A program made the position numbers and the translations under genes. From Bolinopsis microptera (lineage: Eukaryota > Ctenophora > Tentaculata > Lobata > Bolinopsidae): DNA of 60,000 nt. This document shows, in pieces, positions 46,265 to 57,959 of this stretch (position 1 is its first letter; the number at the start of each line of letters is the position of its first letter). The notes under the pieces are model-generated. The model saw nothing but the letters and a program-made list of their open reading frames with translations. It searched no databases and was not told the DNA's origin. The DNA lies in assembly GCF_026151205.1 (NCBI RefSeq), contig NC_087075.1:5264858-5324857 (forward strand), in the 5' to 3' direction.

Positions 46265-46400
46265 TAACGTCTGGTCAGACAAAGGTCATTTGAAAAATAT
46301 ATATACAATATACATTCTTTTAAATCAAGTGATGCTATTGGCAGAGCACAATTGAGAATCAAGTGTTGCAATTGGCAGAGAACAATACAATGACGTATTT
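46265..46400 (+). repeat. Duplicated motif (TTGGCAGAGCACAAT), also near 56.5 kb
   Basis: AATCAAGTGATGCTATTGGC and a variant follow each other about 31 bp apart; a reverse-strand copy lies at about 56495-56530, just upstream of the LINE endonuclease fragment. It may be a LINE 5' leader. Confidence 0.45.
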
Positions 46401-47130
46401 CATCCGGTAAGGGTGAGTTTTTAATAATACAATATCTCTGATATTTGTGATACGTAACATGTATCAAGAAACTTCTGATAAAGGGGTCCAAAGTCTCTTT
46501 TTTGTCGTCCATCTTCTTTCCTCTGTATCCACGTTAAAAGCAATAAGATTTGTTTGCAACAATATCCTCGTCCTCACATGCCTTTCCACATCACAAGGTC
46601 TCTCTTTCCTCTTTCTGGCTATAATTATTATATAAGGTCCACTAGTCTGTTGACAAACTGCTCGCGTACTCTGTAGACATTCCTCGATCAAATCATATTT
46701 TCATCATTAATAATGACGTAAACGTAATCGCCACTTTTAAAAACAGTCTTGCAAATTCTTATATTACATTATCAGAGCTGTGAACAGTTTACAGCCTTCG
46801 TCACTAAACGTATCCATAGTACCCTTTGGTACACCTAGATTGTAGTGTACTGTAAATATAGCAAAGTCTAAACTCTACAGCGTGCTTAATTACACTGGGT
46901 ACCCTGTCCCCGATATATTGGGCCTCTTCTTTTCTCTTAAACTTTTAGTGTACATATATTTGAGAGTACATATCGAGCTGCTTTGCATCACGATACGACA
47001 TATTCTTTAACTTAATGTGCCAATAAGTTATTTAGAACGCTTAACAGGCTGATTGAGAGGCGAGAGATGTACCATAGTAATATAATATACTGGGTACCCC
47101 GACCCCGTCCCCGATAAATTGGGCCTCTTC

Positions 47131-47536
47131 TGTGTTGATAGCCACCAAGACCAAGGAGGACTACAGCCAGGTGATGTGTAACATCACGACACGCCTGAGC
47201 ATGGATATAATGGATATAATGAGGAGTGTGCTAGGATACAAGGATACAAGGATACAAGGATACAAGGATACAAAAGTGATAATTACTTTATTGAGTACAC
47301 AATAGTTGTAATTCTGAAATAATTTAAGTTACACAATTCTAATTATTTACAAGTGTGTAGGGATAATTTAGAAATGTTATATAATGCTAGTTTTAGAAAA
47401 ATAGATAAATCGAGTTTGTATGGTTCAATTTTATTTTTAAAAGGTCCTATAGCATTATGCACTTGCCAGTATTTGAGTGGAAATCTGGGCTCTTATAATA
47501 GGCTTAGTCGGATCCCAACCGTTCTAAAAGGCTATC
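47131..47536 (-). mobile_element. 3' end of a LINE with TTGTATCC terminal repeats, interrupted by a fold-back
   Basis: On the minus strand the element ends in five 8-bp units TTGTATCC (plus strand GGATACAA, about 47232-47275). The adjacent segment (ATAATTTAGAAAT, TTGTAATTCTGAAA) matches the copy at 56600-56960. Its inner part resumes at 51086-51245, beyond the fold-back at 47537-51085. CR1/L2-type LINEs end in such short microsatellites. A plus-strand fragment at about 47135-47245 (ATKTKEDYSQVMCNITTRLS) also looks coding but is unassigned. Confidence 0.6.
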
Positions 47537-50500
47537 TCGTTAGCTTTTCGTGTTAAAAGCGATTTCTCAACGGTTATCACCTCTCTAGATGATTCTTAAA
47601 ACATTTGGACTTCATTGCATTTTTGAAATAAATGCAATGAGGGCGTTTTCGGCCACACCCTTTTTCAGGATTTCGCGGTCACTCGAATTTTTGTATTTCA
47701 GCCCAGGAAGGTTTTAAAGACTATTCCGATACACCAAAATGTGCCTAATAGCCACATTTATATACAACTTATGAAGCAACATATACCTTAAAATGCTTCG
47801 TTTCGGAATTATGGCCGAAAAACGGTTTTTGGCTTGACGCAGTTCATAATTTCCGTGATTTTTGGCATTTCCGCCTAGGAAGGTCGTAGAGACTATTTTG
47901 ATATACTAAAATGTACATAATGGCCACATTTATATACAACTTATGAAGCAACATATACCCTAAAAGGCTTACTTTCGGAAATGTGGCTGAAAAACGAATT
48001 TTTGCCGAGCGAACAATGACAGTATTCACAAATGGGCTATTGGACTGTTAACTAAAAAGGTCTTAAAGAAGATTCATGAGGAACATAGCATTTGTCACAA
48101 GATGTAAGATGACTCACTTTGTGTCCAGAAATACCTACAAAAATTGGAGAATGATCTACTTTATTGGGCATCTCTCTTAATGCTTTAATGGGCCAGGACA
48201 GCAGCATATTTGTGTCTTACGAAAGGGCAATTTTTCAAAATTACGGTTTTTTAAGGTCAAAGGATCGGTTGCTGACAACAAATTGTTCGCAATTGCCGAC
48301 TCATGTACATCATATACTCAAAAACGCTCACTTTAGGAGTTATTAGTAAATAACTACTACATGATTTTATGATTTGTGACAACCCCAACAATTTTTCCTT
48401 GGCACCAATTTAAATAAAATGTGTTGACCAAAATTCAACTTCAAACTTTTTATTTATATTCATGCCATGAAACCATGATATATGTACCAAGAATAGCGCA
48501 CCTAAAATAAATCGGCACTGGATCCGGGCCAGATTGTTGCTTGACAGCTGACCAGTACCCCACTTTAAGTGCCTCGACCAATATTGATCTGTAATCCCTG
48601 GATTGAGATCTGTTGGCCGCAGTTTAATTGAGTTAATTTCCTATAATACCGCAGTGGTTTGGTTCTCACTTCAGAATGACCCCATATTCTTTTTTTTGTC
48701 GCATAGATTTTCCCATTGTATGATAATGCGTGTCATTCCCTCGTTTTTAAATCTAGTGGTGACTGGCTAGTTCTTCTGTTATTACAGCTGCCTCGAGATC
48801 TTATCTGGGGCATGGGCACTAACTAAGAACATTAGAACTGTAATTCTAGAACCTCATATTAAGGTTACTTGGCAGAATAGCATTAGCAGGGTTCGAGATT
48901 TGACTGAGGGCATTCAGGTAACATACCAGGTTCATATCACCAGTTGAGGTGGATCTTAATTTCGGCATGCAATGCCTTATAAGTTATAAGATTATAGTAG
49001 GATCACGGGGTTTATATAATAGAAGGTCTCGAGATGCTGATTTAGCTATTTAGGTTTCACATGTGACATTTTTCCAGCTTTGGGTAAAGTGGATTTTAGA
49101 GCGGGGAGGGGGTCTAAATGACCAAAATCTGAACGATCTCTTACTTACGGGGCACTAGTACTACGGGATAAGGGACGGATATCGGGCCTAGTAGCTGTTT
49201 TTTAATGAGGGGCTGGGGTATGGACCTAGATGGTCAACGTGAGGATAGCATGAGGATTTAGGATGCTCTGCCTGCATTTCGTGGGGTCTTGTAACCCCGA
49301 AAGCTGGTATATCTTATCTAAATTAACCTTGGTTAAATCCCGTACTGTTTCGAATATATCATTAGATTTATAGGTCCAATATCAAGCAAAAAAGTCTGAT
49401 CTCCGGTACTGATGTTACACTTACATGATCTCCGACGCAATGATCTCCGAAGTCCGATGTTAAAGTTGGGTCTCAGAGCCAAAAAGAGGAACCTACGCCT
49501 TGGTTCCTCTCTTTGAGAGTCAAACAGGAAATTCGGTGTTATCAACTCAAACTCGGATTCGTAGCACAATTGAAAAACCAAAGAATAAAAATCTGAATGA
49601 ATTTCCCGAAATCCTAAAATTAATATCAGGTTGTATTCGATTCAGTGGCCCAAACTCCAGTTTGGACTTACGAGACTTAAGTTCAAGTCAAGGAACACTT
49701 TGATTAAGCATGATCCTTGTCTAGTTGGAGTTTTCGCACATCATGCATCTACTAATCACTCCTAAACTGAGAGTTTTAGAGTCGAATCTCGAACCCTGCC
49801 ATTCAGTCAAGTAATCTTAATCTGAAGTTCTAGAATTACAGTTCTAGTGTTCTAGTACTAATGCATTAGTGCCCTAGAAAAGATCTCGAGGCAGCTGTAA
49901 TAACAAAAGAGCTAGCTAGTAACCACTTGATTAAAAAACGAGGGAATGACACACATTATCCTACGATGGGAAAATCTATGCGAACCATACCACTGCGGTA
50001 TTACTATTTAAATGGTAAATGAGCTAAATTAAACTGCAGCCAACAGATCTCAATCTAGCGATTACAGACCAATATTGGTCGAGGCAGTGAAGTCAATTAT
50101 AATTATAAAGTGGGGTACTGGTCAGCGGTCAAGCAACAATATGGTTTTATGGAATGAATAAATTAAAAGTTGAATTTTGGTCATTACATTTTGGCTAAAT
50201 TGGTGCCAATGAAAAATTGTTGGAGTTTTCAAAAATCATGCAGTATAGTTAAACTTATTTACTAATCACTCCTAAAGTGAACGTTTTTGAGTATATGATG
50301 TGCATGAGTCGGCAATTGCAAACAATTTGCTGTTAGCAACTGACCCTTTGACCTTTACTTTGACCTTTACTAAAGAAACCGTAATTTTGAAAAATTGCCC
50401 TTTTGTAAGACACAAATATGCTGCTGTCCTGGCCCATTAAGAGAGATGCCCAATAAAGTAGATTATTCTACAATTTTTGTGAGTGTTTCTGGACACAAGG

Positions 50501-51083
50501 TGAGTCATCTTACATCTTGTGACAAATGCTATGTTCCTCATGAGTCTTCTTTAAGACCTTTTTAGTTAACAGTCCAATAGCCCATTTGTGAATACTGTCA
50601 TTGTTCGCTCGGCAAAAATTCGTTTTTCAGCCACATTTCCGAAAGTAAGCCTTTTAGGGTATATGTTGCTTCATAAGTTGTATATAAATGTGGCCATTAT
50701 GTACATTTTAGTATATCAAAATAGTCTCTACGACCTTCCTAGGCGGAAATGCCAAAAATCACGGAAATTATGAACTGCGTCAAGCCAAAAACCGTTTTTC
50801 GGCCATAATTCCGAAACGAAGCATTTTAAGGTATATGTTGCTTCATAAGTTGTATATAAATGTGGCTATTAGGCACATTTTGGTGTATCGGAATAGTCTT
50901 TAAAACCTTCCTGGGCTGAAATACAAAAATTCGAGTGACCGCGAAATCCTGAAAAAGGGTGTGGCCGAAAACGCCCTCATTGCATTTATTTCAAAAATGC
51001 AATGAAGTCCAAATGTTTTAAGAATCATCTAGAGAGGTGATAACCGTTGAGAAATCGCTTTTAACACGAAAAGCTAACGAGAT
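47537..51083. mobile_element. 3.55-kb fold-back element with ~1.3-kb inverted arms
   Basis: Left arm 47537 to about 48905 and right arm about 49770-51083 are inverted copies; the outer ends are CTCGTTAGCTTTTCGTGTT and its complement. Each arm contains two tandem copies of a segment of about 176 bp (CACATTTATATACAACTTAT). The arms are diverged in their inner part (about 48360-48905) and close to identical outside. The central 850 bp is single-copy and has no coding sequence I can name. The target duplication is not evident. It sits inside a LINE remnant. Confidence 0.85.
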
Positions 51084-51085
51084 TC

Positions 51086-51245
51086 CGTTTCGTCCCTGAC
51101 TAGCTGTATATTGTTCGTTCACAGAGAGAATTGAATGGATTGCTCTTGCTGTGGCAGTGAGTGTGGTAGGATCTAGAGTTTTGTTGGAGAGCAAACCGAC
51201 TAGGTCAGTAATGTTTTGGGGATGGAAATTGAATTTTTCCCTAAC
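51086..51245 (-). mobile_element. LINE-derived segment, continuation beyond the fold-back
   Basis: Minus strand reads NFHPQNITDLVGLLSNKTLD, nearly identical to the translation of about 57060-57205. The shared frame supports a coding origin. Confidence 0.55.
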
Positions 51246-51249
51246 TAAG

Positions 51250-52066
51250 GTGCAACGAGTCTAATGGTTATTCTCCTAAATAAATCAAACACCTTTTTGT
51301 TTAATGCAGCCAAGCTTTGGAACGCTGTTCATAGAAAAATTTTAACTTCAAGCAATTGCTTAGAAACGTCCATTAGCTTGATAAAACTGAGAACCAAAGC
51401 ACTATTAATACAAGCACAGGCAGCTGACCTAAAAGATTCTTGGACTCCAAACAATTTCAAATTGCAGTAATCAAATCTAATTGCAGCCAGCGGCACACAC
51501 TTACTATTACTATCATGATTGTACTATAGACAGAAAATCTTTCAAATCGATTTTGGGCGCTTTTTAACCATTTGTTGTAATGTTTTTAGATAAGTTAAAC
51601 ATCTAAATTTATAAAAATTTTTATCGGAATGAATTAATTGATATTTAATAATTTATTCGGTAGGTTTATCTGATATTGATATTGATTATATTGATATTGT
51701 TATTATTGAACGAAGCTAACTCTAGACATAGTTAATACTACTTCTTTTAAGAAAGGGACTTGGAGTATAAACGACCAAGTTTGCATAAATTTCTATCCAA
51801 CCAAGAACTCAGGAGGCAAAGGTGGGTGCGTAAACTTTTGGTCTGCACTCTCCGATCCTGTATCACCCTGGATTCTTCTCGACGTATCTTTGTAAAAGTT
51901 ATATACCTTCTAGTCAATCTCTTGCTACTCCAAGTCCCCTAAGATATCTGATCTAAAGTTCGTGCTAGTTATATATATATGAAATACATTTTTGTGTGCT
52001 TTAATTGATACTAAATAAAATTGTTGTTTTCTTGAAATTGTTGTTTTCTTGAAATTGTTGTTTTCT
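51250..52066 (+). mobile_element. LINE C-terminal fragment and 3' UTR (plus strand)
   Basis: The plus frame to 51470 reads NTFLFNAAKLWNAVHRKI and on, matching the FFxRxxxLWNxLP-type C-terminus of LINE RT polyproteins. From 51805 it matches the 3' end at 7985-8232 and finishes in three ATTGTTGTTTTCTTG units up to 52066, where the minus-strand LINE begins. That the C-terminal fragment and the 3' end belong to one copy is inference. Confidence 0.55.
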
Positions 52067-54861
52067 TAAGGAGTAGAGCAAACAGTCAATCAATACGTGA
52101 CTTTCGTCCTCAATAGGCTTGAGCCCTTTGCTGAAAAAGCAGTAGGTGCACCAACGTTCTTCTCTTGGTACAAGGGGGGTTTCGTATCTGCCCCTTTCGA
52201 TGTAGAGGTTGTGGCAGCTGATACGAAACCTTGTCAGACTTTTTCGAACATCAGGTATTTTGATAAATCGTAGATATGCCTCTGGTTCGAAATCATGTTT
52301 AATTAAGTTATAGAATTCTAGTTTTGGCGAGGAGGCCTTGGCAGCTTTCCAGGTATTTACGAATTCTTCCCTCATGTTATGACTGATTTGGGTGGAGAGC
52401 TTAGATTTTGAGGAAGGTGAGGGGGTGAAGTTGTATTTGGTGAGAAGCTTTGAGATGTTGGTATACCAAGGAAGTCCCAACATGATTTGTTCGTGAAATG
52501 CAGCACAGAGTAGTTCGTTTTCAGTGTTTTCAAGGCGACTATAGTAATCTATTGCAAGTTTGCAGGCTTCAAAGAATAGGGGGTGGCGACCGCTTTTGCC
52601 CCAGCAACCTATATTTGATGCTTTTGAATGGACAGACAAAGACCACTTGATAAACTTTAGGTGGAATTTTTCATAGTGGTCTTGTGCAATGTACTTCAAG
52701 GTATGCTGGGGGTTGGCTTTGTCATCTATTTTTGAAAGGTATCTCATGGTTTTTGAGTGAGGGCATAAGACTTGACAGCCATAAAGCAGGATTGGTTTTA
52801 TTAAGGAGTCAAATAGAATATTAAGGGCACGGTGAGAGAGGGCATCCTTAACTATTTTGCCTTTGAGGCCATAGAGAGCACGGAGAGCCTTGGCCCTCAG
52901 CTCAGTATTTGCTGCTGTGAACGATCCATTTCTGTGGAATATTATGCCAAGATAGCAGTATTTATCGGTGTGCTGGATGGGCTGACCTCCCAATGTGAAT
53001 GTTTCATAGGACTGCTTTCGTTTGGGAGGGCTGAATATTACAATCTTGGTTTTCTTAATATTTACTTCAAGGCCCATGGAGTTACAGAAATCAAATAGAA
53101 TGTTGATATTGAATTGCAAGGCCTTGGGAGTTAGAGCAAGAAGGACAAGATCGTCAGCCCACAGCAGATGTGATATCAGAATGTCAGCAAGAACTGGATA
53201 GTCACCAACAGATTTCAGAAGAGATGAAAAGTCATTAATGTAGATTTTAAAAAGGTCTGGCGATAGGGGGTGTCCTTGCTCCGTTCCTTTGCCAATATCA
53301 ATTTTAGGCGACAAGAGTTTGGAAATTTTTATATGGGCAATAGAGTTTTTGTACATATCACTTAGGCAGTTGAAGAAGTTACCGGTTATTCCAAGGCATG
53401 TAATTTTGTGCAGAAGGAGGTCCCTACATACAGTGTCAAAGGCCTTTCTTGCATGCATAAAGACAAGCCTTTTTAGATTTTGTGTATTTGTCAATTACTG
53501 TCTTGAGGGTGAAAACGTGATCGTTAGTTTGGGCACCTTTCGAAAATCCAAGCTGTTCTTTTGGGTCAGGACAGTAGAGCTTTTTGAAGTGTAACAGACG
53601 TTCAAGTAAGATGCTAGAGAACAGCTTACCCATACAACTGCCAACTGCTATTTCTCTGTAATTGTCTGGGCTGAAGGGATTGCCTGATTTATAGATAGGA
53701 GTGATGATACTGATATGCCATGGATAGTAGCCTGAGACCAGAGAGTGGTTGAATGTTTTGAGGATGACTTGGAAACAAAGGGGAGTTAGGCTCTGAAGCG
53801 TCTCGTTTGAAATCAAGTCATTTGAGCAACTTTTACCCTTTTTGAGCTTTTTGATTGCGGAAGTAAGTTCAGAATCAGATATGAGCTTGTTTAGGATGTC
53901 CAGATCTGGTGGTTCAGGGTAATGTCTGTGATTGTGGTGAGTGAGATCTGGTTCCTGGTCAGGTTTATTATAGAGGGAAGCAAAGAAATCACGAAAGCTA
54001 GCAAGATCGAATTTGTCTAGTAGGGGACTAGTGTCATGTTCTTGTTTTAGCCTTTTAAATTTTTTTCAGTCAAGAATATGACCCTCTTCAATAGCTTCAT
54101 TTAGCTTCCTAAGAAAGGATAATTTCTTACTGTTAACAAGATTGCTGTGCTTATTGCGTTGCTTATAATATTCTCGTCTGAGAATGTTGTTGCAGTGTTT
54201 ACTACCTAGCCGGTTTGCTAGCCTATTTAGGTTGCGTCTCGAGGAGTTGACTTGTGGATCAAACCATTTCTTTTGGGCGGAATTTTTAGGAGGTTTTTTC
54301 ACTTTTAATGCTATATCAGCAGCACTGTGGAGACAGTTAGTAATTGCATCGTTCAGTTCATTATTGCCCTCCAAGGTGCCGCTAAATTCGTTTGCTACAA
54401 TGTTTTCCAGGTTATGGACAATTTCGGGTGAGTTGAGGGCTGCTTTAAATAGTAAGTGGGAGTTGTTGTTGTCCCACTTATAGCCACACGGTAAATTAGA
54501 AAAGTCTGGGAGCTGGAAGTTGGCAACAAATGGTTCGAATGTGGTGAGTTTCAAGACTAAGGGACAGTGGTCAGAGTACGATGTAAACTCTTGAAGAGAG
54601 TTTACATGATCTCTTGCCCACGAGGTGATTACAAAATAATCGACCACACTGCTTCCATTATATTTGTGACAGGTCATTTTTCCAGTGGTGTCCCCGAGTC
54701 AGTTAACCACGTCAAGAAAGTGTTGGCAGTGGGGTTCAGATATAGTCAGGTCAGAGTTGTTTCTGGGTTCTTCAATGTCATGTTCAAGTCCAATATCATT
54801 ATAGATGTCATGCATGCCCAGGTCAAGATTCATGTGAGATTGCGAGACAGGCTCATCGCAC

Positions 54862-56140
54862 AAAATCTTAAAATAAACATAGAAAAAAATTAACAAAAGA
54901 ATGTGTGAGAAAATAGAAAAATGTAATTTAAAAGATTTAAGCGACACAAAAATTTGCTTAAGACTTTGTAAATTCGAAACTTGTGCGGTGTGAGATCACG
55001 TGGTTAAAGTATAACAACTTTGCCGCGCGCAATTAGTGCGAGATTTTGACGAGTTTAGTATAAATCTCACCCCAATATCGCGAGTTTAACCACGAGATTT
55101 CGGCACCCTCTTTCAGCACTACATATCCAGTCGCGCGCTTACATTTTCATAATAATATTCCTCATCTTGCTGGTCCCTTCGTCTTTATCATCAAGCCGAC
55201 TTTTTATGGTCATTGTACTTTTGGTATTGATTGTTTTGAATTATTACTGGTTGTGTTACTCTGACGGCTTACTTTTCTGTACTGTCTAAGTCTTAAAGGA
55301 TACTAGTTGTTGTCGATATTAATCGGTTTATAAGATCAAGATTAACAGTGGTTACTATAGTTACCATGGTTACCATTAAAGGAGGTCTGGTAATGGTCGA
55401 AATCTCAAGGTACTGTTCCTGGCTAAAGTCGACTCAATCTTTCTCAGAGTATTCTTAATACTGCCATAGGCAATGCCTATTAGGCAAAGTGAATATTTCT
55501 TCATTAAAAGTTTGAAAAAGGGTCTTTTCAACAGTAGAACTGACTTATTAATCCTAACAGGTAATTAACTCTGGATCCTCATCACATTGATTCCATTCTA
55601 AATTCTAGCCTTAAAACAAAACAAACATTACCAGATAAATCCGTTTACCATAATTTGACAATTGACATGTTCTAGTGCGAACGAGGCCTTCCCCGGACAA
55701 ATCCTTAAATGCCAGTCTTCTCTAGCTGAAGTACGAACAGTATAATTTATCGGATAAAGTATATTACAAGGTGCTCTGATGATAATTTTAGTAAAATAAT
55801 TAAGAATTGCCAAAAAAATGACCGTCGACGAGGTTCGAACCGGAGTCAACTGCTAAGCGATCCGCGCTCTAAACCATTGTGCTACAATGGGCATAACAGA
55901 TTTACAATATGTAACTCTATATACTTCATAAAAATACGCACGTAAATTTTCGAGCGACATAAAGCGACATACTTACAATTTCGCTCACAAAGGGACTCGC
56001 GAAATCTGAAATCTTTTTAAATAGAGAATAATTTGTGGGGCAAGAAATCTTGCAGGCTGGGTAGGGGGGGGGGTGGGGGGAGTACATTTCGCCACTGCAC
56101 GTGACACGTGAAAATCGCACTTTTAGTCTCAAAATCCAAT
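54862..56140. mobile_element. 1,279-bp insertion in the LINE endonuclease, 10-bp target duplication
   Basis: CTCATCGCAC occurs at 54852-54861 and 56141-56150. Removing the insert and one copy restores the LINE endonuclease frame (…APIKILKK joined to RCDEPVSQS). The ends lack clear inverted repeats. The insert holds a tRNA-like segment, a G-rich run and a CGCCACTG end resembling the hAT element at 25795, so it may be composite. There is no ORF of note. Confidence 0.82.
55818..55893 (-). tRNA. tRNA-like sequence (pseudogene or SINE head)
   Basis: The minus strand has a good A box (TAGCACAATGG) and a perfect B box (GGTTCGAACC), and a T7 run directly after the 3' end, suitable as a Pol III terminator. 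The D stem nearly pairs. Acceptor, anticodon and T stems pair poorly, so this is likely a decayed tRNA or tRNA-derived SINE head, not a working tRNA; an AGC- or TAG-like anticodon cannot be assigned. Confidence 0.4.
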
Positions 56141-56604
56141 CTCATCGCACTTTTTTTAGAATCTTGATAGGGGCATGCATGGCAGGTGCATTACAAGAAA
56201 GGATATAGTCTGGGAGTTTTCCAGTTCTTGCATTTGCATCGCCACACATGATAACTTCTCCTTTTTGACGTAGTCTAATACAGAGGGTGTCAAGAGCAGA
56301 GAAGGTCTTAGCAGTATAGTCTGGATATTTCTTGACATAGGACGAATATGCAGGGCTAATATAGTAGCAGTTAGAGGTGTACGTGGAAAGGCAAAGAAGG
56401 CATGGAACGCCCCTATATCCAATGTCTCCTTCAACCTGATACCTGAGGAGAAGAGCTACGAGGGATATATGATATAATCTATTGCTCAGGATTTACGATT
56501 GTGCTCTGCCAATTGCATCACTTGATTTAATTTATTGTATATATATACTGTTTGTCATTTATATGCCTGACTTAAAACCATCCATCAATAAAAATATATA
56601 TATA

Positions 56605-57530
56605 ATATACTAGGATACAAGGATACAAAAGTGATAATTATTAATTACTTTACTGAGTAGTAATTCAGTAATTGTCGTATGTACAAAACCTGTATAAAAC
56701 AAAATACTTTATTACATAATAGAATAACTTTACAACCAAATTAAACCAATTCCAAATATATACCTAATAACTAAACATTATAAATACTTACCGATTGGAC
56801 GGTAGTGTGCTGCCAATGTTCCACTCCTCCCCAGTCCAATCGGTTATCCTTCTTTGCTTGTCATTGCTAAAGGTGTGAACAGTAATAACACACAATAGTT
56901 GTAATTCTGAAACAATTTAAGTTCTAATTATTTACAAGTGTGTAGGAATAATTTAGAAATATAAATGAATGTCCTTGCTGTACGGCAGTGTTAAACAAAG
57001 AACTGAAACCGAGGGGTTCCGTTCATGCCCTTCACACTTTGTTTCTGTCTGGTTCTAATATACAGTTACAATAATGACTTCACAGATAGAATTGAATGGA
57101 ATGCTCTTGCTGTGGCAGTAAATTTGGTAGGATCTAGAGTTTTGTTGGAGAGCAGACCAGCTAGGTCAGTGATGTTTTGGGGATGGAAGTTGATTGAATA
57201 GTAGATTGAATTTAAACTTATCCCCAGAACCAGGGATATTTATTATTTTAACGTTTAGTTAAAATAGGGCTATGGTGTTGTCCTGGTTGGTGAATACACA
57301 ATCCTTAACATCTGCTCTCTCCCAAATCAGCCTACTTACCCTTGTGGCAATTTTATTTGGCACAACTCTAATTTTCTTGATACACGGCCAATATTTATAC
57401 ATAGATGTGAGTCCACTTAGCTACTCAATAATCCAAGCACACTTATCGTCTAATCTTAAATTTCTATCAATAGATAATAAATTTTTGACTGTATTGATAA
57501 AGAAGACCAGATGATACACATCAGGCCTTG
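56605..57530 (-). mobile_element. LINE-derived fragment with TTGTATCC end
   Basis: The right part (57520-57265, minus strand) reads VKNLLSIDRNLRLDDKCAWI with one stop, then SRLIWERADVKDCVFT. The middle (57205-57060) reads NFHPQNITDLAGLLSNKTLD. The left end finishes with two TTGTATCC units at about 56610-56628. Together with the 47-kb and 51.1-kb pieces this defines one family. The protein function is not recognised. Confidence 0.5.
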
Positions 57531-57959
57531 ACAAATAATTTATGAGATAAAGTGGAATTATTTGTTTGGGCATTCTTCAGCTCATATTGAAATGGTACAG
57601 AGAAAAGACAGTCAAGTCTAATAGGAATAGAAAGTGTCTAAAAGGAATAGTTATATAAGTTATATGAAAGAGAATCCAATGATAGCTAAGAGGAAGAAGG
57701 TTAATATCAAAGGTATTTAGTTGAATTTTTTAAGTTTGTAATTATATGGTTTTTAACGTAAATTGTTCATTTTCTGTGAATGTCTTGTTGAGATGCCCAG
57801 AGAGGAATTATTTATAATGTTATGTTGAGTATTCATTTAAAAAGTCACATTGGAGTGTTCTGAATAATGTATTGAATTATTACATTTATAGCAAGTATCC
57901 GACAAGAAATAAATCTATCGACCCTACCTACCTACAACTTTCTTAGTTCCTCTCCTAAC

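Larger units (their letters stand above)
52067..56450 (-). mobile_element. Non-LTR retrotransposon (endonuclease + RT), degenerate, split by an insertion
   Basis: Read on the minus strand: an AP-like endonuclease part at 56440-56151 (MCGDANARTGKLPDYI), resuming at 54861 (PRNNSDLTI, then SSVVDYF and YSDHCPL), a linker, then the RT (SIITPIYKSGNPFSPDNYRE, EQLGFSKG, ARKAFDTV, GTEQGHPLSPDLF, WADDLVLL) and a C-terminal Cys/His motif (CTYCF...DESHVLIDC). The RT box has WADD where YADD is usual. Two in-frame TGA stops (54699, 54066) and one frameshift near 53455 kill it. The 3' end is cut off at about 52066. It belongs to the CR1/Jockey-like range; the clade is undetermined. Confidence 0.88.

Noticed and set aside
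47844-50773. Two identical 61-codon ORFs on opposite strands
   Set aside because: They are the same piece of the fold-back arms, with no family resemblance and no other support.
55818-55893. Functional tRNA gene
   Set aside because: A and B boxes are good but acceptor, anticodon and T stems do not pair; kept only as a tRNA-like sequence.
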